DNA from: Bradyrhizobium sp. BRP22 | GTDB taxonomy: Bacteria > Pseudomonadota > Alphaproteobacteria > Rhizobiales > Xanthobacteraceae | Direction: 5' to 3' | Length of the DNA: 64,000 nt | NCBI RefSeq assembly: GCF_020194175.1 | Contig: NZ_JADYVX010000021.1 | Coordinates: 62,001 to 126,000, forward strand | Part shown: positions 35,781 to 45,177 of the stretch, in pieces | Numbering within the stretch: position 1 is the first letter of the stretch | How the letters are laid out: every line of letters starts with the position of its first letter | The notes under the pieces: model-generated | Database searches by the model: none | What the model was told of the DNA's origin: nothing | What the model saw: the letters and a program-made list of their open reading frames with translations, nothing else | Translations under genes and position numbers: made by a program

Positions 35781-35805
35781 AAGGGCCGCCTTCGGGCGGC
35801 CTTTT
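35781..35805 (+). terminator. Rho-independent terminator after groEL
   Basis: Stem GGCCGCC-TTCG-GGCGGCC with flanking A-T pairs and a TTTT run. A fragment 'gttctgattagatcagaacc' resembling the family A inner palindrome follows at 35829-35848. Confidence 0.9.
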
Positions 35806-35872
35806 CGCATCCGGACTGGAGGTACTGAGTTCTGATTAGATCAGAACCGAATAGTCGCCGAGTACTCCCTTG

Positions 35873-35965
35873 TCAGGTCAGGCTGATGGCGGCGAGCAGC
35901 AGGCAAGCGGCGTAGACCATTGCCAGGCTGAGGCCGACGATGCGGGCCTCAAAATGCGATTCCAT
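35873..35965 (-). CDS. 30-residue single-helix membrane protein
   Basis: A frame too short for most gene finders: begins MESHFEARIVGLS and then a single hydrophobic helix (LAMVYAACLLLAAI) with a stop right after. It has a strong ribosome site (GAGGAGA, nine bases before ATG), which is the main support. It would insert with one transmembrane segment. It lies 60 bases downstream of the DUF1236 gene on the same strand and may be co-transcribed. No function can be assigned. Confidence 0.55.
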   Translation of the reverse strand: MESHFEARIVGLSLAMVYAACLLLAAISLT

Positions 35966-36025
35966 TTTTTTCTTTCTCCTCACGGCGAGAACAGGGAAGC
36001 CGCCGGCGGCGGCCTCCCTCTTACG

Positions 36026-36367
36026 TCAATCAATTTCCTGAACCACAGTGCGCGTGCCGGGATCCACCAGCATCACGCGGTCGCCGGAATAGACATAACG
36101 ATACTTCGTGAGCGACGGCCCCCAATCGGACGGCACCGCCTCGAGCTCGACATCACGCGGTACCGTCGCGCCGACGACGATCTTTTCCTTGGTCGTCACA
36201 GGACGAACCCTATGCTCGGTGACGTAGGTCTTGATCCTGGTGCGGTACTCCGGCTCGATCTGAACCGTGGTACTTGCGGTCCCGGTCGTCGTCGTGACGG
36301 TGCTCTGCGCGAACGCTCCGCTCGACATCAGAGCGACAGCCGCGGAAAGCAAAAGCATCTTCCTCAT
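36026..36367 (-). CDS. DUF1236 domain exported protein
   Basis: A 113-residue protein with a signal peptide (MRKMLLLSAAVALMSSGAFA), a Thr-rich spacer, and the DUF1236 pattern RIKTYVTEHRVRPVTTKEKIVVGATVPRDVELEAVP and YRYVYSGDRVMLVDPGTRTVVQ. It is a widespread periplasmic family in Rhizobiales without known function. GGAG stands before the ATG. Confidence 0.9.
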   Translation of the reverse strand: MRKMLLLSAAVALMSSGAFAQSTVTTTTGTASTTVQIEPEYRTRIKTYVTEHRVRPVTTKEKIVVGATVPRDVELEAVPSDWGPSLTKYRYVYSGDRVMLVDPGTRTVVQEID

Positions 36368-37250
36368 CTGGATTCTCCTCGCCGCGACATGCGGCGCTCA
36401 AAGAACTTCATGCACTCGCACAAGTTCCGAACGCTACGGAACGAATTGCCGTTCTATCCCGTTGTCATACCGCCGATGGAAAACGGCTGGCGGATTGAAA
36501 AGGGGAAGTGGAAACAAGTTTCCGGCTCGTTTCCATGGCCTTGCTGATCGTCGCGTTGTTCTGCTTGCCATCGGCGGATGATGTGGAATCTCAAGGTTGC
36601 TCTGCGGAGCTCTTGCTAGATTTTCCCGCTGAAAAGTAGTGCACTTGCCGCATGCCCTGATGGGCCAGTGTGACGCCGCGCAACATCAAACTCAAGCGCC
36701 GACGCCATAGTGCCGGAAGCCAGGACCCAGCGCCGCCGAGGGAACTGCAGCCGTGCTGCGGAATTCAATGAACCCAACCATTGCGGGACGCGCGCGCTGC
36801 CCGTCGCTATCGCGCGAGCAATGTCGCGGCTGTTATGTTTGACTGATTGCTGGAGGATGCATGCCGGTCTCGGATGTGGCTGACAAGATAACGGCATCGA
36901 AGCCGGTTGGGCCGCCAAGCTAAAGAATGAAACGGACGTCTGGCGTCGGCGTCGCGCCGTACTGCCGCAGCAGTCGACGAGTGGCGGAATTCCGGTCGTG
37001 CGTCGCCTGAAGCGGAAGCGAGCAAATGCTACTGCCATCCCGGCGCATTCCTCATCCGGCTAGCTGAAGAACCCTCTGCAACTGCGGGCGCTCCGATCCG
37101 CATAGCCCATTGACCCGGGTTGCCCTGCCGGCACCCCGTCCTGAAGGTCGGCCGTGCATTTTTGGGTTACATCTCTGAAGCGGCCTTCTTTTTCACGAAA
37201 GGTTTGCTAGTTACGGCGTTGGCGATTCTGTTCCTCAAGGGGATCCTTAT
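36368..37250. other. 880-base region without a convincing gene
   Basis: Lower coding quality than its surroundings. Frames of 60-140 codons exist on both strands but have no ribosome site, are rich in Arg/Cys/Ser and resemble nothing I know. The left end should hold the DUF1236 promoter, the right end (37180-37250) that of the next gene. It may hold a decayed gene or an untranslated RNA; neither can be shown here. Confidence 0.5.
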
Positions 37251-38450
37251 ATGCGCGCCCTGCTCTGCTGCCTGTTGGGCCTCATCACGGCCTCGTCGGA
37301 TCTCGCTCTGGCCCAGATGAAGCTGCCGTCCAAGACGGCGCCGGGCGCGACCGAGACGCGCTATTTCACCTCGATCGACGGCTTGATGGAGGGCAATGCC
37401 GACGCGGTATTGAAGGAAACCCGCCAGGGCAAGAACGTCACCGCGGCGGTGCTCGACGTCTGCTATCCCACGGAAAAAGGTTCCGACCGCAAGGACCGCT
37501 TCGTCGTCAATCTCGCGGTCAACGGCCAGAACCTGAGCGGCACGACGCAGAGCCTGAATGACAAATCGCCCATCACAGTGAAGCTCGTGCGCAAGCCGAC
37601 CGGCGACAGCTTCGAATTTCGCGGCCAGATCACGATCGGCCAAGCGGTGACCGAAGTGGCCTCCTCCGACAATACCGACCTCTCGGAGCACGAATTTCAG
37701 GAGAGCCAGACCACCGATGACGGCATCACGCCGGCCCCGAAGGATTTCACTGAAGTCTCTCCCGAATCGGTCGGCGTGCGCGTCAAGCTCGACGCGGCGC
37801 TGGACTTCCTGAAGAGCCTCAAGGGCCAGGTGGTCGAGGTCGGTCTCTCGAGCCTCGGCATCACCTGCGATGCGCTGCGCGCCGGCGAGCAGACCATCAA
37901 CCTTACCGTCGATCCGGAACAGGCTGCGGCCTTCGTCGCCAAGGCCAAGGCGATGCCGGGCGTGGTCGCGGCCGGCTGGACCACGGGCAGCGTCGAGATG
38001 GATCGCACCATCCGCTTCGCCGCCGCCGAGTGGCTCACCGGCGACAAGATCAACAAGGACAAGATCGCATCCGCAATATCGGGCGTGCTGAGCAAGACGC
38101 TGGCAGCAAAGCCGTCATCGGCATCCTGGAACGCCAATACCGGCAAGTTGAAGCTGATGTTCAAGCGTCCAAGCCAAGTCTATCCCGCGCTCGGCCTCAC
38201 CGAGACCATCGAAATCTCGGCGCTGGTGTCCTCGGACAAGCCCGGCACGTCGGACCGACTGATGCTGTGGGTTTCGAGCCCGGTGGTCACGACCGCCGAC
38301 GAAGGGTCGGGCCCCAAGCTGAACCTCTCGGAAGACTCCGTTGGCGACGAGGAAGGCGGCGAGCCGCAGGACGACAACGGCTCGATCGAGGCGCTTGCGA
38401 GGGAGTTCAAGGCCCAGCGCTGGGACGCCGACAAATCGGCGTGGAAGTAA
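37251..38450 (+). CDS. Exported protein of unknown function, 399 residues
   Basis: Starts with a signal peptide (MRALLCCLLGLITASSDLALA, cut before QMKL). The mature protein is rich in Thr/Ser/Asp with two repeated beta-type halves and ends in an acidic stretch (LSEDSVGDEEGGEPQDDNG). An AAGGGG ribosome site stands eight bases before the ATG. I recognise no domain. Codon usage and base composition match the neighbours, so there is no sign of recent transfer. Confidence 0.75.
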   Translation: MRALLCCLLGLITASSDLALAQMKLPSKTAPGATETRYFTSIDGLMEGNADAVLKETRQGKNVTAAVLDVCYPTEKGSDRKDRFVVNLAVNGQNLSGTTQSLNDKSPITVKLVRKPTGDSFEFRGQITIGQAVTEVASSDNTDLSEHEFQESQTTDDGITPAPKDFTEVSPESVGVRVKLDAALDFLKSLKGQVVEVGLSSLGITCDALRAGEQTINLTVDPEQAAAFVAKAKAMPGVVAAGWTTGSVEMDRTIRFAAAEWLTGDKINKDKIASAISGVLSKTLAAKPSSASWNANTGKLKLMFKRPSQVYPALGLTETIEISALVSSDKPGTSDRLMLWVSSPVVTTADEGSGPKLNLSEDSVGDEEGGEPQDDNGSIEALAREFKAQRWDADKSAWK

Positions 38451-38458
38451 GGCAGCGC

Positions 38459-38553
38459 CCGTAGTCCGGGTGAAGCGCAGCGCAACCCGGGGATCGCGTG
38501 CAGATGTGGAAGCAGATGTCCCGGGTTGCGCTGCGCTCCACCCGGGCTACGCG
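38459..38553. repeat. Repeat family C (copy 3)
   Basis: GTAGTCCGGGTGAAGCGCAG and its mirror CTCCACCCGGGCTAC bound a spacer. Lies between convergent genes. Confidence 0.85.
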
Positions 38554-38562
38554 GCCGCTAAA

Positions 38563-38973
38563 TTAGTTCGTGTTCAATCGAAAGCGCAAAGTCTTCGACC
38601 CCGTGAGCGTGATGGCATCGCCCTGGCGGCGCCAGGTGGCGACATCGGCCAATGCGGCGAGCAGGTCGTCGTCGGCCTGAGCGCGGTCAGGCGGGCAATT
38701 GCGCGCTTCCATCGCGCCGGGAACGAAGATGATGGTGTTGCCGGCGACCGAGAACTGGCCCCTGCCGCCCTTGCACCAGAGTTCGATCACCACCTCTCCA
38801 TTGTCGCCGATGTCGAGCGAGGGGATGCGCTTGGAGCCGGGCATCCGCGCGGCATCGAGCGTCATCTCGAAGCCAAAGGGAAACTCTTCCTGCGCATGAG
38901 CCTCGGTCGCCATCACCGTGGCCGCGAGTAGCGCAAGGACGAGGGCCGTTCTCGTGCAATTCCGTGGAACCAT
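38563..38973 (-). CDS. Exported META-domain-like protein
   Basis: A 136-residue protein with a signal peptide (ALVLALLAATVMATEAHA) and a small beta domain: SLDIGDNGEVVIELWCKGGRGQFSV, then MEARNCPPD, then a C-terminal GDAITLTGSKTLRFRL. The pattern with two cysteines and a closing 'GDxLxLxGxxxLxF' resembles the META/HslJ domain linked to heat-shock and motility factors. The match is by eye only. Confidence 0.68.
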   Translation of the reverse strand: MVPRNCTRTALVLALLAATVMATEAHAQEEFPFGFEMTLDAARMPGSKRIPSLDIGDNGEVVIELWCKGGRGQFSVAGNTIIFVPGAMEARNCPPDRAQADDDLLAALADVATWRRQGDAITLTGSKTLRFRLNTN

Positions 38974-39076
38974 GAATCCTCTCTGAGATCACCAACGCGC
39001 CCTTTCACTGGACACGTGCGAATACGTCGCGGGGCCTGATGAGATCAGAACGATCTGCATTCACGACGGAGGTGCG

Positions 39077-39173
39077 TCGTAGCCCGGGTGGAGCGGAACG
39101 CGCAACCCGGGACGTCTGCGTCAATATCTACGAGCGGACCCGGGTTACGCTGGCGCTTCACCCGGGCTACGAC
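39077..39173. repeat. Repeat family C (copy 4)
   Basis: GTAGCCCGGGTGGAGCGGAA ... GGCGCTTCACCCGGGCTAC, a complete unit upstream of the 3' end of the permease gene. Confidence 0.88.
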
Positions 39174-39194
39174 ACGGTGCAAGGAGAGAGAGCG

Positions 39195-40859
39195 CTACTT
39201 CAGCACCATCTCGGTGAACGGGTAGACATAGGCCTGCAGGGTTACGAACAGGCCGACGAGGCAGGCCAGCACGATCGAGTGCAGGAACACGTAGCGCAGG
39301 ATCGAGCCTTCATGGCCGTACCAGTTGGTGGCGGTGGAGGCGACCACGATCGATTGCGCGTCGATCATCTTGCCCATGACGCCGCCGGAGGAATTGGCGG
39401 CGGCCATGAGGATCGGCGAGAGACCCAACTGCTCCGAGGTGATCCTCTGCAGGTTGCCGAACAGCACGTTGGAGGCGGTGTCCGATCCGGTCAGCGCCAC
39501 GCCCAACCAGCCGAGCAGCGTGCCGAAGAAGGGATAGAGCACGCCGGTTGCGGCGAAGGCGAGCCCGAGCGTGGCGTCGACGCCGGAGAGCCGCGTCAGC
39601 GTGCCGATCGCGAGCATCGCCGAGATCGTGATCAGCGAGATCGCGCAAAGGCGGATGGTGCGGCCATATTCGGTGATCAGCCGCAGCGGCGAGAAGCCCA
39701 TCAGCAGACCCGAGATGATCGCCGCGATCAGCATGCCCGTGCCGGTGAACGACAGCCAGGTGAAGCCGAACACAGCGCCTTCCGGCGTCGGCTTGGCGGC
39801 GACCGGCGGCATCTTGTTGATCATCTTGTCGAGCTCGGGGATCGGATAGTTCCAGACGAAGTTGGCATTCGCCCAGGCCTTGAACGCGCCGTTGCCCCAG
39901 ATCAGCATCAGGATGCAGACGATGATCCACGGCAGAAGCGCGCTCCAAAATTCACCTTGCGTGAGCGGCGTCTTGTCCAGCGCCTTCGGCGTCGCCATGG
40001 TGGCGGCCGATTCATCGTGGTTGCGCAGCGCCGGCGACAGCCAGAGTTGCCGCGGTTGCCAGACGCGCAGGAACAGGATCAGGCAGCCCATCGAGATCAG
40101 CGAGGCGCCGATGTCGACGATCCACGGATTGATGTAGTTCGAGATCACGAATTGCGGGACCGCAAAGGAAACGCCGGTGACCAGGATCGCCGGCCAGACC
40201 TCCTTCATGCCCCGCCAGCCGGCGAACGCCCACACCACCCAGAACGGCACGATGAGCGAGAACAGCGGCAGTTGTCGGCCGACCATCGCGCCGAGCACGT
40301 AAGGGTCCAGACCGGTGACCGAGGCAAGGCCCTGGATCGGCGTGCCCAGCGCGCCATAGGCGACCGGCGCGGTGTTGGCGATCAGCGACAGGCCGGAAGC
40401 CGCGAGCGGCGAGAAGCCGAGGCCAATCAGGACCGCGCCGGTGATCGCGACCGGCGTGCCGAAGCCGGAGGCGCCCTCGAAGAACGCGCCGAAGGCGAAC
40501 GCGATCAAGAGCAGTTGCAAGCGGCGATCCTCGGTGACACCGCCGACCGCGCGCTTCAAGAGCTCGAACTTCCCGGTCGCCACCGTGATCTGGTAGAGGA
40601 AGATGACGTTCAGCACGATCCAGCCGATCGGGAAGAAGCCGGTCACCACGCCGAGCAGCGTGGCGCGGATCGACATGTTCGCAGGCATGGTGAAGACGAA
40701 GATCGTGATCAGGTTGGTCACGATCACCGCGATGATGGCGGCGACATGCGCCTTCACCCTGCCGCTGGCGATCAGCACCAGCAGCGTGACCACGGGAACC
40801 GCGGCTGCGATGGTCGAGAGCGCGGCGTTGCCGAGCGGGTTGTAGATTTGATTCCACAT
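39195..40859 (-). CDS. lldP: L-lactate permease family transporter
   Basis: A 554-residue inner-membrane protein with 12-14 hydrophobic helices; segments such as GFFPIGWIVLNVIFLYQI, FFEGASGFGTPVAITGAVLIGLGF and NSSGGVMGKMIDAQSIVVA are LldP hallmarks. LldP and its paralogue GlcA carry L-lactate, D-lactate and glycolate with protons in E. coli. No lactate dehydrogenase adjoins; glycolate oxidase genes lie 5-10 kb away, so a glycolate role is possible. Strong GGGAGGAA ribosome site. Confidence 0.94.
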   Translation of the reverse strand: MWNQIYNPLGNAALSTIAAAVPVVTLLVLIASGRVKAHVAAIIAVIVTNLITIFVFTMPANMSIRATLLGVVTGFFPIGWIVLNVIFLYQITVATGKFELLKRAVGGVTEDRRLQLLLIAFAFGAFFEGASGFGTPVAITGAVLIGLGFSPLAASGLSLIANTAPVAYGALGTPIQGLASVTGLDPYVLGAMVGRQLPLFSLIVPFWVVWAFAGWRGMKEVWPAILVTGVSFAVPQFVISNYINPWIVDIGASLISMGCLILFLRVWQPRQLWLSPALRNHDESAATMATPKALDKTPLTQGEFWSALLPWIIVCILMLIWGNGAFKAWANANFVWNYPIPELDKMINKMPPVAAKPTPEGAVFGFTWLSFTGTGMLIAAIISGLLMGFSPLRLITEYGRTIRLCAISLITISAMLAIGTLTRLSGVDATLGLAFAATGVLYPFFGTLLGWLGVALTGSDTASNVLFGNLQRITSEQLGLSPILMAAANSSGGVMGKMIDAQSIVVASTATNWYGHEGSILRYVFLHSIVLACLVGLFVTLQAYVYPFTEMVLK

Positions 40860-41149
40860 TTTTGTTGTTCCTCCCCAACGCTGGCTGTCGGCGCCTGCGA
40901 GGGCGTGAAGCCGGCGCGATCAAGATGATGTCGTGCGAAAAAGGCCTGCGCGAGTCGGCACGGCCGAAACGCTCACAACCTCGCGAAATCAGAAAGTCCC
41001 CCGCCCCGCGTCGCGGCGGCATGCTAGGGTTGACTCTCATGCTGCGACAAGTGGACGCTGACCGCGGAACCTACGACTTTAGTCTAGACGTTCCCTGATT
41101 GTCCCGATTTTTCAAGCCTTTGTAGATGGCCCTCCGGAGACGCTAATCT

Positions 41150-42895
41150 GTGAACAACATTCGTTCGACGCTCACGACGGTGTGGCGCATCGCGGCGCCC
41201 TATTTCAACTCGGAAGACAAATGGGCCGGCCGCGGCCTGCTTGCCGCGGTCATCGCAATCGAGCTGGCGCTGGTCGCCAACGACGTGCTGCTGAACCAGT
41301 GGCGCAATCGTTTCTATAATGCGCTGCAGGACCACAATTGGGACGCCTTCGTCCGCGAGCTCATCGTGTTCTGCGTGCTCGCAACGGTCCTCACCGGACT
41401 GTCGATCTATCAGCTCTATCTCAACCAGTGGCTCCAGATCCGCTGGCGCCGCTGGATGACGAGCAAATATCTCGGCGAATGGCTGCATGACGCCAACCAC
41501 TACCGCATGCAGCTTCAGGGCGATGCCGCCGATAACCCCGACCAGCGCATCAGCGACGACGTCAAGATGTTCGTCAGCCAGACTCTGGGACTCGGCATCG
41601 GGCTGTTGAGCTCGGTCGTGACGCTGGCGTCTTTCGTCGTGATTCTCTGGGGTCTGTCGGCGGCGGCGCCGTTGCATCTGTTCGGCAGTGACCTGTCGTT
41701 CCCCGGCTATCTGGTGTGGGGCGCCCTGGTCTACGCCATCTTCGGCACGGCCTTGACGCAGTGGATCGGCTCGCCGCTGGTGCGCCTGGACTTCGATCAG
41801 CAGCGACTGGAGGCCGATTTCCGTTTCAACCTGGTGCGGGTTCGCGAGAACTCCGAACAGATCGCACTGCTCAAGGGCGATCGCGCCGAACGTGAGCAGC
41901 TGTCGACGCGCTTTAGTCGCGTGGTCTCCAACTGGTACGGCATCATGAGCCGGACCAAGCGGCTGACTGCGTTCACGCAGAGCTACTCGCAGACCGCCGT
42001 GGTGTTTCCCATCATTCTCACGGCCCCGGCCTATTTCGCCAGCAAGATACAGCTTGGAACCGTAATACAAACGCTGGAAGCATTCGGTAAGGTGCAGGAT
42101 GCGTTGTCGTTCTTCATATCGGTCTATCGCACCTTGGCGGAATGGCGCGCGGTGGTTGCCCGCCTCGATGGCTTCGAACGATCTATCGCAGAGGCGGAAA
42201 GGATCGCTGCTGATCCCACCGCGGTCAGGGCGGCGCCCGCGGCAAGCGATGCGATCGATCTGCAGCAGCTTCTCGTGGAATTGCCCAACGGCGCCCCGCT
42301 GGTTTCGGCGACCGATCTCAAGCTTCGTCCCGGCGAACGCACGCTGGTCACCGGTCCGTCTGGTGCGGGCAAGTCGACGCTGTTCCGGGCGGTTGCCGGC
42401 ATCTGGCCGTTCGGCAGCGGCTCGATCGTCATTCCCGAGCAGGCATCCTTGATGATGCTGCCGCAAAAGCCCTATTTCCCGATCGGCTCGCTGCACGCGG
42501 CGATCGTCTATCCGGCCGAAGCCGAAAAGTTCAGCGCCGACAGGGTCAGGGAAGTGCTCGCCCAGATCGGCCTGCCGCAGCTTGCATCGCGGCTCGAGGA
42601 AGAGGGGCACTGGAACAGGATGTTGTCGCTCGGCGAGCAGCAGCGCCTGGGGCTGGCGCGGGCTCTCCTGCATGCGCCCGACTATTTGTTCCTCGATGAG
42701 GCGACCGCCTCGCTCGACGAGCCCTCGGAAGCCGCGCTCTATCGTTTGCTGATGGAGCAATTGCCGGCCACCACGATTGTCTCGATCGGCCACCGCTCGA
42801 CGCTGGAGGAATTCCACCAGCGCAATATCGCGCTGGTCCGCGACGGCGACCGGTTTGCGTTGCGTGAAGCCGCCAACGCCGCCGCGCCGTCTTAA
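41150..42895 (+). CDS. ABC transporter, fused membrane and ATPase domains (SbmA/BacA-YddA type)
   Basis: A 581-residue half-transporter. The N-terminal membrane domain contains LNQWRNRFYNALQDHNWDAF, typical of SbmA/BacA-like and peroxisomal-type exporters. The ATPase carries Walker A GPSGAGKSTLF, signature LSLGEQQRLGLARALL and Walker B DYLFLDEATASLDE, followed by an H-loop (SIGHR). BacA-like proteins matter for peptide import and long-chain fatty acids in rhizobial symbiosis; the substrate here is unknown. Start is GTG with CCGGAGA upstream. Confidence 0.92.
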   Translation: MNNIRSTLTTVWRIAAPYFNSEDKWAGRGLLAAVIAIELALVANDVLLNQWRNRFYNALQDHNWDAFVRELIVFCVLATVLTGLSIYQLYLNQWLQIRWRRWMTSKYLGEWLHDANHYRMQLQGDAADNPDQRISDDVKMFVSQTLGLGIGLLSSVVTLASFVVILWGLSAAAPLHLFGSDLSFPGYLVWGALVYAIFGTALTQWIGSPLVRLDFDQQRLEADFRFNLVRVRENSEQIALLKGDRAEREQLSTRFSRVVSNWYGIMSRTKRLTAFTQSYSQTAVVFPIILTAPAYFASKIQLGTVIQTLEAFGKVQDALSFFISVYRTLAEWRAVVARLDGFERSIAEAERIAADPTAVRAAPAASDAIDLQQLLVELPNGAPLVSATDLKLRPGERTLVTGPSGAGKSTLFRAVAGIWPFGSGSIVIPEQASLMMLPQKPYFPIGSLHAAIVYPAEAEKFSADRVREVLAQIGLPQLASRLEEEGHWNRMLSLGEQQRLGLARALLHAPDYLFLDEATASLDEPSEAALYRLLMEQLPATTIVSIGHRSTLEEFHQRNIALVRDGDRFALREAANAAAPS

Positions 42896-42914
42896 AGCGG
42901 GATTGCCACTTGCA

Positions 42915-43060
42915 CCGCTGCACCCCTTCTCCCTGCAAGGGCGAAGGTTGGGATGGGGGTCTGCCGCGAGTCACACTGTCTCGCGTGGAGAGACCTGATC
43001 CCCACCCGCTTTGCGCTTCCAGCGCAAACCAACCTCCCCTTTTGAAGGGAGGTTGAGACG
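42915..43060. repeat. Repeat, distant family B variant
   Basis: 'accccttctccctgcaaggg' pairs loosely with 'ccccttttgaagggaggttg' and contains a 'ctgtctcgcgtggagagacc' centre. Confidence 0.5.
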
Positions 43061-43142
43061 GCTTCGCGCCGGCGCCGCGACCGCTACGAAAAACGAAGGG
43101 CGGCGGATCGCTCCGCCGCCCCTTGATCCACGCGCGTGGAAC

Positions 43143-44192
43143 TTACTTCAGGTTCGAGATCGCGGTCAGGTCAGCCGAGAGCTTGGCGATACCCGTCGCA
43201 CCGCACCAGTTGGAGCTGAAGCCACCCGGGTTGATCGGCGTGAAGCTGCCGTCGAAGCGGGCGGTGTAATCGCTGGTGAAGGCGTTGCAATCACCCTTCG
43301 AGAGGCTGGTGTCGGTGTAGCGCAGGTCCAGCGTGAACACCTTGTAGGTGAAGCCGACACCGATGTTCCAGGTGTTGTAGCTCGGCTCCGGGATACCACC
43401 GGGGTACGGTCCGCCGCCAAGCGGGCTGGGAATGGTGGTGCCATAGAAGGAGTCGGAGGTGCCGAGCCACTGCCGACCGAACTCACCCGAGACGTACATG
43501 CCGATGCCGGTCGAACCGAAGATGGTCGAGGGCGCAGTCCACTTCGCGGTGATCGACGCGTAGTTGCCCCAGGCGCCGAGGTTCAGGAAGTTCGGCGAGT
43601 AGTACTCGTTGAAACCGACCGTCCACTGGTCATTGATGTTGATGTTGAGCTTGGCGTAGCCCTCATAGAAGCTCGCGCTCTTCTTGGCAAAGTTGCCGTT
43701 GATCGGCAGGCCGAGCGTGATCGGATCGGAGTTGCCGAACGGGCTGGCGGCGCAGCTCGCATCCGAACCCGGAATGCCGGAGCCCGGGAGCGCGGCGGCA
43801 TTGAAGCACGAGCCGCCCGGATACAGGTAGCCCCAGACACCGAAGTCGAAGGCGAAGATGCCGAAGGTCGGACGGATACCGCCGTAGATGTCGATTTCGG
43901 CCGCTGCGCGGTTCGGGAAGGAGATGCTCTCGCCGGCGGCGCCGATGTAGAGCTGCAGGTCCTTGGTGACGTTGTAGCGCGGCTCGAAATAGGCGGCGAC
44001 CGAGGGCTTGTGGTTCGACTGTGTGATGCCGCGGAACACGTAGTCGCTCATCAGCGCAGCGCCGAAGGCGAAATCCCAGGGTTCGAATGGGGGCGGCGGC
44101 GGCGCCTTGAGGGCCTTGACGGCCATGTCGGCAGCCATTGCCGAGCTAGAGAACATTGCCAGCGCCGTTGCTAACAAAGCCAGTTTCTTCAT
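43143..44192 (-). CDS. TorF-type outer-membrane porin
   Basis: A 349-residue beta-barrel protein with a signal peptide (MKKLALLATALAMFSSSAMA), a Pro-rich linker (APPPPPFEPW), and the TorF-family start FAFGAALMSDYVFRGITQSNHKPS. Alternating aromatic/hydrophobic strands follow, ending LTAISNLK. It should form a pore for small solutes. The first ATG (44213) is less likely than MKKLALL because the signal peptide begins there. Confidence 0.88.
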   Translation of the reverse strand: MKKLALLATALAMFSSSAMAADMAVKALKAPPPPPFEPWDFAFGAALMSDYVFRGITQSNHKPSVAAYFEPRYNVTKDLQLYIGAAGESISFPNRAAAEIDIYGGIRPTFGIFAFDFGVWGYLYPGGSCFNAAALPGSGIPGSDASCAASPFGNSDPITLGLPINGNFAKKSASFYEGYAKLNININDQWTVGFNEYYSPNFLNLGAWGNYASITAKWTAPSTIFGSTGIGMYVSGEFGRQWLGTSDSFYGTTIPSPLGGGPYPGGIPEPSYNTWNIGVGFTYKVFTLDLRYTDTSLSKGDCNAFTSDYTARFDGSFTPINPGGFSSNWCGATGIAKLSADLTAISNLK

Positions 44193-44526
44193 GAAGGATC
44201 CCCACACGTTCAATACAGTCCAGCTCTTCCGGCCCCCCGGGGCGAGCGATCACCGACTGCGACCAAAATCCGCAGGCAATCTGGAACGCCATGCCCTCCA
44301 TGTTGAAGCAAAAAAGACGAGCATGTGCCGACTTTTTAGGCGTTCTGCCTTGTTTCGGTGAGGTTGTTGGCGGGTGTTGCAATCTCACAACAACTTTACC
44401 GACTTCCGCACCTTGTGAAGGGCATCCGCACCTCTCACACGTGACGACTGAGTCCTCCCCCGCTGCAACGGTCCGGGCCTGCGCTCCGCCGAATCATCCA
44501 TACCGCGCCCCGATCCGCGCACCCGC
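44193..44526. other. Intergenic region upstream of the porin gene
   Basis: Contains T-rich blocks on the minus strand (for example 'gtcttttttgcttcaac' at 44302-44318) and presumably the porin promoter and a long leader. No small gene was convincing. Confidence 0.4.
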
Positions 44527-44563
44527 AAAACGAAAAGAGCCGCAGCGGCGAACGCTGCGGCTC
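44527..44563 (-). terminator. Rho-independent terminator after the histone-like gene
   Basis: On the minus strand, an 11-base stem GAGCCGCAGCG / CGCTGCGGCTC with a five-base loop is followed by TTTTCGTTTT. Confidence 0.93.
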
Positions 44564-44587
44564 TCGGGTCAGGTTTGCCTGGTCGCG

Positions 44588-44965
44588 TCAGGACGGACTG
44601 GAGGAGTCCTCCGAGCCTTCCGTCCTCTCCGAAGCGCTGGGGCTAGGGGTTGCCCAGCTCGGACCGAGTTCGGGTTCCGGCGCGGGAGTGGGGGCAGCGA
44701 CCGGGGCCGCCGGCTTGGGAGCAGCAGCCTTCTTTGCCGCGCTCTTCTTGGCGGTCTTCTTTGGCGCCGCCTTCTTGGCGGCTGTCTTCGCGGCCTTCTT
44801 TGCCGACTTCTTCGCGGATTTCTTCGCGGTCTTCTTGGCAGCCTTTTTCGCAGATTTCTTCGCGGTCTTCTTGGCGACCTTCTTCGCAGACTTCTTCTTC
44901 GCCGCTACCGCCTTCTTAACCTTCTTGGCCTTTTTCCCCTTCTTACCCTTCTTCGCCTTAGCCAT
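44588..44965 (-). CDS. Histone H1-like Lys/Ala-rich protein
   Basis: A 125-residue protein in which residues 1-80 are nearly all Lys and Ala, in AKKxAKK units, as in eukaryotic H1 tails, BpH1 and AlgP-type bacterial proteins. Such proteins bind DNA nonspecifically and compact it. The last 40 residues are Pro/Ala/Ser-rich and acidic. GGAGGATCACG precedes the ATG. Short tandem DNA repeats make the copy number of the motif likely to vary between strains. Confidence 0.88.
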   Translation of the reverse strand: MAKAKKGKKGKKAKKVKKAVAAKKKSAKKVAKKTAKKSAKKAAKKTAKKSAKKSAKKAAKTAAKKAAPKKTAKKSAAKKAAAPKPAAPVAAPTPAPEPELGPSWATPSPSASERTEGSEDSSSPS

Positions 44966-45177
44966 CGTGATCCTCCTGTTGCCGCTGATTCAGTCTGTCG
45001 AGCGCTTCGAATAGTCCGCTTGCCCGGATCGGGATCGTGCTTGTTCGAAGCATCTCCCGCCCCGTCCTTTGTCGTGCATGACTCCGCGCAAACGCCTGCG
45101 CCTGTCGTGGAGAAAACCGTGACCCGCGTCGCCCCAACACGGCCCCCGGGTCCGGTTCATGCTCGATAGGCAATCGA

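Noticed and set aside
36616..37038. 140-codon minus-strand frame in the large gap
   Set aside because: Arg/Ser/Cys-rich translation, no start signal, no resemblance to a known protein.
39039..40928. 629-codon open frame opposite lldP
   Set aside because: Arg/Asp/His-rich translation typical of the antisense of a membrane protein in high-GC DNA; the lldP frame has clear membrane helices and family motifs.
41084..42817. 577-codon frame opposite the ABC transporter
   Set aside because: Antisense shadow with a Gln/Arg/His bias and no motif.
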